A stretch of DNA of 12,454 nt from JBFLVQ01 sp040758525 (GTDB lineage: Bacteria; Acidobacteriota; Blastocatellia; Chloracidobacteriales; JADJPF01), in the NCBI GenBank assembly GCA_040758525.1, contig JBFLVQ010000242.1, positions 1 through 12,454 on the forward strand. Reading direction: 5' to 3'. The notes under the pieces are model-generated. The model searched no databases, was not told where the DNA came from, and saw only the letters and a program-made list of their open reading frames with translations. Positions 8,126-12,454 of the stretch are shown piece after piece. How positions within the stretch are numbered: the first letter of the stretch is position 1; each line of letters starts with the position of its first letter. Position numbers and translations under genes: made by a program.

Positions 8126-8800
8126 TTAAGCACTCTCGGGAATCTTTAAAATTGAACCCACTTTTAATATTCTAGGATTGTCGAGATTATTGGTATCAGC
8201 AATCAGTCGCCAACGTGTTGGATCGTTATAGGCTTCAACAGCAATACTACTTAATGTATCGCCACGTTTAACCAGGCGTGTAGTAAATTCTGGATCGGTT
8301 TCACGCTGATCCTTTTCTGGTTCTAAAAACTCTGTAAAAGAGACAGTCAAATTGGCTCGTACAGGTTTGCCATCACTTCTAAATAATGTGAACTCCTGAT
8401 TGAGACTTGTTACTACACCAGTAAAAGGGAAGTCGGAGTTTTGTGGGGCAGCACTGCCCCAAGTAATATCACAAACGGGTGGTCTAGGTGTATTACTAGA
8501 ACGTTCTATACGTGTTAACTCGACAAACCTGTTTGTCAATTTGCGTACATCATCTACTCTGTTTCCATTTACCGGCTCTGTAACATCGAAAAACAGATTT
8601 AAAGTAAGGGTACGACTACCACCGCCACCAAAAGTCAGTAATGGTGCATTCAACTCACGTTGAGTTTTTGCGCTCCCTTCTCCTAATGGATTCCACGACA
8701 CCGATTTCGAGATCGAATAGGATGTGGGATTGAAGAGTACCTCGATCTTAGATAAATTTGATGGTTTACGTGGTGCGATAGTCAGCTTTGCCAATGTCAT
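8126..8800 (-). CDS. CIS tube-baseplate connector with C-terminal LysM (Afp7-like)
   Basis: 224 residues. The N-terminal ~160 residues carry KIEVLFNPTSYSISKSVSW (18-36), FGGGGSRTLTLNLFFDV (57-73), VELTRI and the GVVTSLNQEFTLFRSDGKPVRA stretch (128-149), which I recognise as the CIS tube family (PF19266-like; Afp7, T4 gp53/gp54-like connector). A LysM-like domain follows at ~175-221 (VKRGDTLSSIAVEAYNDPTRWRLIA, ILKVGSILKIP). In Afp7-type proteins the LysM domain lies inside the baseplate and helps clamp the hub; it need not bind peptidoglycan here. The ATG overlaps the preceding stop as ATGA, with AGAGGGAT about 7 nt upstream. Confidence 0.93.
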   Translation of the reverse strand: MTLAKLTIAPRKPSNLSKIEVLFNPTSYSISKSVSWNPLGEGSAKTQRELNAPLLTFGGGGSRTLTLNLFFDVTEPVNGNRVDDVRKLTNRFVELTRIERSSNTPRPPVCDITWGSAAPQNSDFPFTGVVTSLNQEFTLFRSDGKPVRANLTVSFTEFLEPEKDQRETDPEFTTRLVKRGDTLSSIAVEAYNDPTRWRLIADTNNLDNPRILKVGSILKIPESA

Positions 8801-9837
8801 CTACTTATCCCTCTACGCTCACTCTCGATCTCAAGCTTGCGTGAAATAACACGCACTACTTGCCTAGTAATCTGCTCTAAATCAATCTGACCAGTTACTA
8901 TCGATTCAACAGGTGTTACTGTTTTTTCAATTTGATGGTTTTGGTTTTGTAGTACATTAGTCAATGTTGTTACATTATTTGATAATATTTCTTGCTGTTT
9001 TGACTGCTCAACTCTGTTAATGGTTTGTCCGTTATAACCATTTCCATTTTTACGCCAAACCATCGGCACAGTATTCGAGTTTGTAGTGGCATCATTAACT
9101 TCAATAACTCTATCCTGGTCAATTTGAGCTTCTTGTAAGAATGGAGAGTCACTCACCTGTTTAGATAACAATCTGATTAATGGCTCAGAAATATGTGTAG
9201 AAATAATTACAGTAGAAGCCTCTTTCTTATTTATTTGTTGGGTAAGTGTTGGTAGAGTCAACTTAGATAAATTATTATCAGTTTCTATTCTGGCTATTGT
9301 GGGGTTATTCTCCACAATTTTTCCTCTTTGTGCTTGCCTAGTAAGTTTGTAATTGACCTGCTGCTTTATAACCTCCTGATCATTTTTTGTACTATGGATA
9401 ATATTAGAAGTTGATTTCTCTTTCGTGACCTTGGAGTTATTGGTAATAATTCTCTCCTTCTCTTTGTCATGATCCGATTTATTAATATCAGAAGGCCGCC
9501 TGCTAATACGAAACTTCTCTGGTAAATCTGTTCCTAATGGTGGAGTAAGTAAATATGCTATTTGAGGTGGTAAAGCAATATTTGTACTTGGTGATACTCT
9601 TTCTTGTCTTGAAGATCTATTTAATAACGGCGAGGTATTTTCACAAGATCCTTCTGCTGCATATTGATCTTTTAGCTCACCAAGTAATTTGAGACGGTGT
9701 AAAACCCACCCCATTGTACGCATATAAATATTACGTGGATGATCTATATTGATTAACCCAGTAGCTGAATCCTGTCTCTGAATCAGCCTAGAAAGTAGAT
9801 CGACAATAGATTGTTCACAATTTAACTGTTTACTCAT
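8797..9837 (-). CDS. eCIS-associated protein of unknown function, mostly disordered
   Basis: 346 residues. I do not recognise a named family. Residues ~8-58 are predicted helical (QSIVDLLSRLIQRQ, YMRTMGWVLHRLKLLGELKD). Residues ~60-315 are polar and rich in N, Q, T, S and K, apparently disordered, with short conserved-looking islands (PPQIAYLLTPP at 90-100, VPMVWRKNG at 257-265). The C-terminus DLEQITRQVVRVISRKLEIESERRGI (319-344) is a strongly amphipathic charged helix. A helix of this kind (ending RxRxExERRG) recurs at the C-terminus of the unnamed protein in the same position of other eCIS loci as I remember them. It lies between tube 2 and the LysM connector, so a baseplate-assembly, tube-length or anchoring role is possible. 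It has no signal peptide, membrane segment or long coiled coil like a standard tape measure. The Shine-Dalgarno is weak (CAGGT); the gap to tube 2 is 17 nt. Confidence 0.7.
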   Translation of the reverse strand: MSKQLNCEQSIVDLLSRLIQRQDSATGLINIDHPRNIYMRTMGWVLHRLKLLGELKDQYAAEGSCENTSPLLNRSSRQERVSPSTNIALPPQIAYLLTPPLGTDLPEKFRISRRPSDINKSDHDKEKERIITNNSKVTKEKSTSNIIHSTKNDQEVIKQQVNYKLTRQAQRGKIVENNPTIARIETDNNLSKLTLPTLTQQINKKEASTVIISTHISEPLIRLLSKQVSDSPFLQEAQIDQDRVIEVNDATTNSNTVPMVWRKNGNGYNGQTINRVEQSKQQEILSNNVTTLTNVLQNQNHQIEKTVTPVESIVTGQIDLEQITRQVVRVISRKLEIESERRGISR

Positions 9838-9854
9838 CTTTTATTAACCTGATT

Positions 9855-10334
9855 TTAGCTATAACGAGCTAGCCCTTTATGAGTTAATTCAATACTTTCA
9901 ATTGCAATGGTGTTTGAATCTGCACGTAGATCTGGTCCTGTCCATTTAATTGGAAAGGCATCTTTGACATTCCACCAGATAACAGGGATACGCATTTCAT
10001 TGAGAAGATAGATGGTGATATTCTTTCGCTTGATCTTGCCTTGAATAATATCTTGATGCCAATTCCATAGACCATCGAGCATTGTGAGACCATGTTTGAG
10101 AATAAGGGGAGGATATTTTGTGCGGCCAGCAAAATGATGCACATAATCATTGAGCCCACCTTCGGCATGCTCAAAAATGTCGGTCTCTACTTGTAAACCA
10201 CTACATTCTGAGAAACCACCTACCAGTATACCTTCTATCTCGATCAAGAAATTGAATGCACGAAATGGATCTAGTCTTACACCGGCAACACTAGTAGTAA
10301 GGTTAAAAGCGATATTCATTCCTTTTGAAGACAT
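9855..10334 (-). CDS. Inner tube protein 2 (T4 gp19-like; Afp5-like tube initiator)
   Basis: 159 residues. DPFRAFNFLIEIEGILVGGFSECSGL (22-47), VHHFAGRTKYPPLILKHGLT, LWNWHQDI and the C-terminal FPIKWTGPDLRADSNTIAIE segment followed by SIELTHKGL are those of phage tail tube (gp19/Hcp-like) proteins. Compared with tube 1 it has about 12 extra N-terminal residues (to VRLDPFRAFNF) and a different loop set. Two tube paralogues are normal in eCIS: the one encoded next to the baseplate genes usually forms the first ring or rings on the hub (family knowledge; assignment here inferred from position). TAAAGGA, shared with the preceding stop codon, provides the Shine-Dalgarno 8 nt before the ATG. Confidence 0.92.
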   Translation of the reverse strand: MSSKGMNIAFNLTTSVAGVRLDPFRAFNFLIEIEGILVGGFSECSGLQVETDIFEHAEGGLNDYVHHFAGRTKYPPLILKHGLTMLDGLWNWHQDIIQGKIKRKNITIYLLNEMRIPVIWWNVKDAFPIKWTGPDLRADSNTIAIESIELTHKGLARYS

Positions 10335-10346
10335 TGTGTTATTCCT

Positions 10347-10520
10347 TTATTGAGTCTCATCGTTGAGTCTTTGATTAATTCTAGCAATCTCGCCAACCCA
10401 CCTTTTCCGCTCTTGATGCTCCATTTCCATAATCTGTTGATGCGGCCAGTGAAAGTAGTAGGCAATATACGCTATCTCCTCATAGAGCCGCGTTAAGGAG
10501 TAGCGCCATACCCCCCCATT
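10347..10520 (-). CDS. DUF6760-type small protein, probably made only as a -1 frameshift extension
   Basis: This frame is open from the codon after a TAA at 10521-10523 to TAA at 10347-10349. From the GTA at 10511 it encodes 54 residues: RLYEEIAYIAYYFHWP at 8-23 and MEHQERKRWVGEIARIN at 30-46. I recognise these as the conserved core of the small eCIS protein family DUF6760 (Y-F-HWP, then EH..ER..W). No ATG, GTG or TTG precedes the conserved core; the first ATG is codon 28, beyond HWP. The frame continues in -1 from the upstream gene exactly at the G7 run, so the natural product is probably a 174-residue fusion (120 residues of the upstream protein plus these 54). It ends 12 nt before tube 2. 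Alternatives are a non-canonical start or a homopolymer length error. Confidence 0.8.
   Translation of the reverse strand, partial: NGGVWRYSLTRLYEEIAYIAYYFHWPHQQIMEMEHQERKRWVGEIARINQRLNDETQ
10470..10505 (-). promoter_or_regulatory. Stem-loop downstream of the slippery site
   Basis: On the minus strand CGCTACTCCT (10505-10496) pairs with AGGAG-A-TAGCG (10480-10470): ten base pairs with one bulged A and a 15-nt loop. The stem begins 5 nt after the G7 run, within the range of known frameshift stimulators. The 0-frame TAA stop forms the first three bases of the loop. Confidence 0.7.
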
Positions 10521-10870
10521 TTATTGATCTCCATCTGGACTTCCTGTTCACAGTGTGGACATTTTGTCTGTATATAGTTACTGCCTCGCTCATTAAGCTG
10601 GCGATATAGATCTTGTAGGTAAGCAAGATCCGCTGCATACAGTCCTTCAATAATCTTAGGGTTGAGCTGTTCAAGTGTACCCAGCCTAGTAATAACACGT
10701 GACATTAGGATCACTAATAAATATGCAGGGTTGTTCTGCACACGGGGATCTTTAAGCGGCACAATCTCATCAAAAGCTGTTGCCAGACGCATCATACCCT
10801 CTTTATGTAGATTACCTTCTGCATCTTGATAACCAATGGGTAGTGTAAATGTATATTCAGTCTGTAACAT
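10493..10870 (-). CDS. Tail assembly protein (chaperone-like), 0-frame product
   Basis: 125 residues from ATG at 10870. It starts TEYTFTLPIGYQDAEGNLHKEGMMRLAT, then DEIVPLKDPRV, AYLLVILMSRVITRLG and LYAADLAYLQDLYRQLNER, with a single Cys pair CPHC at 104-107. This resembles the small phage tail assembly proteins that follow the tube gene in eCIS and Mu-like tails. The usual role is to bind tube or tape-measure subunits during assembly; that is inferred, not shown by a catalytic motif. The two Cys may bind metal only as part of a larger site or dimer. The start is one nt after the tube 1 stop with GAAGG as Shine-Dalgarno, so it is coupled to tube 1. The gene ends MGGYGATP just past a G7 run; ribosomes that slip -1 there would extend it into the DUF6760-type frame. 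Confidence 0.85.
   Translation of the reverse strand: MLQTEYTFTLPIGYQDAEGNLHKEGMMRLATAFDEIVPLKDPRVQNNPAYLLVILMSRVITRLGTLEQLNPKIIEGLYAADLAYLQDLYRQLNERGSNYIQTKCPHCEQEVQMEINKMGGYGATP
10511..10517 (-). promoter_or_regulatory. Slippery heptamer G GGG GGG for -1 ribosomal frameshifting
   Basis: The minus strand reads ATG GGG GGG TAT in the tail-assembly frame, so seven G lie in the phase X XXY YYZ needed for tandem -1 slippage. A GGAG Shine-Dalgarno-like motif sits at 10529-10532, leaving 11 nt before the heptamer, the spacing known to stimulate -1 slippage in dnaX. The five residues after the slip site in the 0 frame are YGATP, then TAA. Confidence 0.75.
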
Positions 10871-10871
10871 A

Positions 10872-11306
10872 TTAGGCCTTCTTCAACTCCTCTATAGTGA
10901 TTTCAAAAGATTCAATAGCAATGGCGCTACTAGTAGAGTTAAAAGAAGGCCCAGTCCATTTAGAAGGCCAGCCATTAACAAAATTCCAGCGTAATTGTTC
11001 ACTGCCAGCATCATCAAGCAGCACAATAGAGCCATTTTTTAACTCGGTTTTACCATTAACAACAGTAGTACGCCATTTCCATAGCTCATCTGAATCTGTA
11101 ATACCGCGTTTTAGCGTGACAGGAGAATATTTGTTTAGTCCAGGTAGTTTACGTACATGATTTGGATCACTACCTTCACGATAATCGATCGAATCTGTAC
11201 TAATATCTAGACCACTGACCTCTTGAAAACCTGCTTGAGTGATACCGTCTATTTCTACAAGAAAGTTGTATCCACGATAGGGATCATTACGTTTTCCTGT
11301 TGCCAT
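10872..11306 (-). CDS. Inner tube protein 1 (T4 gp19-like; Afp1-like major tube)
   Basis: 144 residues, the standard size of the major eCIS tube subunit. DPYRGYNFLVEIDGITQAGF (8-27), EVSGLDISTDSIDYREG (29-45), LPGLNKYSPVTLKRGIT, LWKWRTTVVNG, and GWPSKWTGPSFNSTSSAIAI (112-131) followed by ESFEITIEEL match the gp19-like tube family throughout. Hexamer rings stack to form the rigid tube ejected when the sheath contracts. It follows the sheath gene and has the best Shine-Dalgarno in the window (AAGGAGAG, about 6-8 nt before the ATG), consistent with its being needed in many copies. Confidence 0.95.
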   Translation of the reverse strand: MATGKRNDPYRGYNFLVEIDGITQAGFQEVSGLDISTDSIDYREGSDPNHVRKLPGLNKYSPVTLKRGITDSDELWKWRTTVVNGKTELKNGSIVLLDDAGSEQLRWNFVNGWPSKWTGPSFNSTSSAIAIESFEITIEELKKA

Positions 11307-11374
11307 TTAATCTCTCCTTAGTGGTAAGAATAGCTGTTTAACAGATTAATAGTTTTACTTTACTGAATTTAGAT
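11307..11374 (-). other. Longest gap in the operon, between sheath and tube 1
   Basis: 68 nt, AT-rich. It contains the tube 1 Shine-Dalgarno and a short palindrome CTGTTAAACAG (11335-11345 region). The palindrome is too short, and lacks a following T-run, for a terminator. I see no convincing -35/-10 pair, though the length leaves room for an mRNA processing or internal promoter site. Confidence 0.3.
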
Positions 11375-12454
11375 TTAACGTGGTTCGATACCGGTGTGTT
11401 GAACAATGCGCATTATCACGAATTCGGCTGGAGCATTGAGCGCTAGCCCAAGCTCTGTTGTCACTCGTCCGATCTCCTGTAATTGTGTAGGGTTCAACTC
11501 GGAATCACATTTGATATAGAACGCTTCTTCTGCTGTCTCACCCTGTAATGCACCAGCTTTCCAGAGTTGAGCTAGATAAGAGTCTAACGCTCTGCTGATA
11601 CGTACCCATAGTTGTGGTGTGTTTGGCTCAAATGCTGCCCAAGCAAGATTCTTTTCGATCCATCGCTCTAGAGTAAGCACAGTACGACGGTAATTGATAT
11701 AACGCCAGTCGTAGTCATAGTTAAGTGTACGTGCTCCCCATACTCGTATTCCACGTCCAGGAAATACTCTTAGACAGTTGATACCCAGTTCGTTAAGCAG
11801 TCCTTGTATTTCATTATCTATGGTGCTGGTTAGATCTTGTACACCCTTGATCTTTTCATTAGCAGGCGCTTTGAAAACACCATACTGTTTATCACTACGA
11901 GCAATAATACCGGCAACATGGCCACAAGGCGGCATGTCTTTGCCCTGTTCAAGTATTAACCAGGGAAAATAGATTGCGCCATTGACAGGTCTTTTTATTC
12001 CATCAAGAATTTTATTGCACTGTTGTTGTAGGCTCTCTACTATGTTTTTCTCACTACTGACCGGTAATGCATCCAATATCGCCATTGTGCCACCACGCAG
12101 TTGGCAATAGCTCAGCATGCTGTTTTGCAGACCGATAATGGCATCTTCATCCAGTATGTTATCAGTCAAACGTAGTGCCATTGCATCAGGTATTGCTAAT
12201 AGATCAAAGTCTTGTACTGGCAATAATGACTGCATCGCTGTAGTTAATGCTTTAACTGGATTATCGCCTCTTTTTACCCCAACAACATAACATTGTTCTC
12301 CACCATTAAGAAAAAAGCCGCTCACAGCCTGAGCAAGAAAGTCCTTAGGATCTATCTTGGGAAAATTAATATCAAAATCCCATTTACGATGTAGTGCTAT
12401 CGGTCTGTTTAGATCAGCACTATTGCCTGATGAGACAAATCCTATAAATGCCGG
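11375..12454 (-). CDS. Contractile sheath protein, N-terminus cut by window
   Basis: The frame is open from the window edge (359 residues visible); an apparent GTG at 12325 is internal, because the 43 codons before it encode recognisable sheath sequence (PAFIGFVSSG, LNRPIALHRKWDFD, DPKDFLAQA). Further motifs: SGFFLNGGEQCYVVGV, DFDLLAIPDA, PPCGHVAGIIARSDKQYGVFKAPAN, FPGRGIRVWGARTL, WRYINYRR, FEPNTPQLWVRI and AEEAFYIKCDSELNP. Segments from CGHVAG to the end are the conserved tail-sheath C-terminal core that interlocks neighbouring subunits and binds the tube. In relatives PAFIGF lies roughly 30-45 residues from the N-terminus, so the whole protein is probably near 400 residues, a short sheath without a large surface insertion. 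It is the first gene of the visible operon; whether a second sheath paralogue lies upstream cannot be seen. Confidence 0.95.
   Translation of the reverse strand, partial: PAFIGFVSSGNSADLNRPIALHRKWDFDINFPKIDPKDFLAQAVSGFFLNGGEQCYVVGVKRGDNPVKALTTAMQSLLPVQDFDLLAIPDAMALRLTDNILDEDAIIGLQNSMLSYCQLRGGTMAILDALPVSSEKNIVESLQQQCNKILDGIKRPVNGAIYFPWLILEQGKDMPPCGHVAGIIARSDKQYGVFKAPANEKIKGVQDLTSTIDNEIQGLLNELGINCLRVFPGRGIRVWGARTLNYDYDWRYINYRRTVLTLERWIEKNLAWAAFEPNTPQLWVRISRALDSYLAQLWKAGALQGETAEEAFYIKCDSELNPTQLQEIGRVTTELGLALNAPAEFVIMRIVQHTGIEPR

Noticed and set aside
8797..9837. Identification of the disordered 346-residue protein as a standard tape-measure protein
   Set aside because: It is short, has no long hydrophobic or continuous coiled-coil stretch, and lies before the LysM connector rather than in the usual tape-measure position.
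10480..10698. Separate 72-codon minus-strand frame overlapping the tail-assembly gene end
   Set aside because: Its translation resembles no family and it lies in the +1 frame relative to the assembly gene. The overlapping 0 and -1 frames carry the conserved sequence.
11330..11350. Short palindrome CTGTTAAACAG as a transcription terminator between sheath and tube 1
   Set aside because: The stem is only five pairs with a one-base loop, has little GC and no following T-run; a terminator there would also separate sheath from its partner tube gene.
1..12454. A complete myophage prophage
   Set aside because: No capsid, portal, terminase, integrase, lysis or replication gene is seen. The gene order with two tube genes, a LysM connector, a PAAR tip and a DUF6760-type protein is that of eCIS. 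Genes beyond the window could still change this view.

Overview
The window holds a single, tightly packed operon, all on the minus strand, for a contractile injection system: a phage-tail-like machine of the extracellular type (eCIS; relatives are Afp, PVC and the thylakoid-anchored or cytoplasmic CIS of other bacteria). Read 5'->3' on the minus strand (right to left), the order is: sheath (5' end cut by the window), inner tube 1, tail-assembly protein with a -1 frame DUF6760-type extension, inner tube 2, a disordered protein of unknown role, a tube-baseplate connector with LysM, hub (gpD-like), spike (gpV-like), PAAR tip, gp25-like wedge, large baseplate-J protein, small baseplate-J protein, P2 gpI-like (TIGR02242) tail protein, and a fibre or appendage protein that runs off the left edge. 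No head, terminase, portal, integrase or lysis gene is present, so a complete prophage is unlikely from what can be seen. The ATPase, tape measure, terminator and effector genes expected of an eCIS are not in the window and could lie on either side.

The organism cannot be named. The DNA is AT-rich and the genes are bacterial in style: Shine-Dalgarno sites, 1-8 nt overlaps and very short gaps. The layout (separate hub and spike genes, a DUF6760-type protein, TIGR02242- and TIGR02243-type baseplate proteins) occurs in several phyla, including Cyanobacteria, Chloroflexi, Actinobacteria and Proteobacteria, and no gene here separates them.

How the parts work together (family knowledge): tube 1 stacks inside the contractile sheath; tube 2 and the LysM protein join the tube to the hub; hub, spike and PAAR form the piercing tip; gp25, the two J proteins and the gpI-like protein form the baseplate wedges that trigger contraction; the fibre protein sits outside and probably contacts the target or anchors the particle.

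The most notable observation is at 10347-10532. The DUF6760-type reading frame has no usable start codon of its own but lies exactly in the -1 frame of the preceding gene. The junction carries an in-phase G GGG GGG heptamer, a GGAG motif 11 nt upstream, and a 10-bp stem-loop 5 nt downstream. This is the full layout of a programmed -1 ribosomal frameshift, as in the tail-assembly chaperone genes of tailed phages (lambda G/GT, P2 E/E+E'). Smaller observations are a triplicated W-rich module and a 10-residue tandem duplication in the large J protein, an unusually compact second J protein, and two genes whose likely starts differ from the longest open frame.
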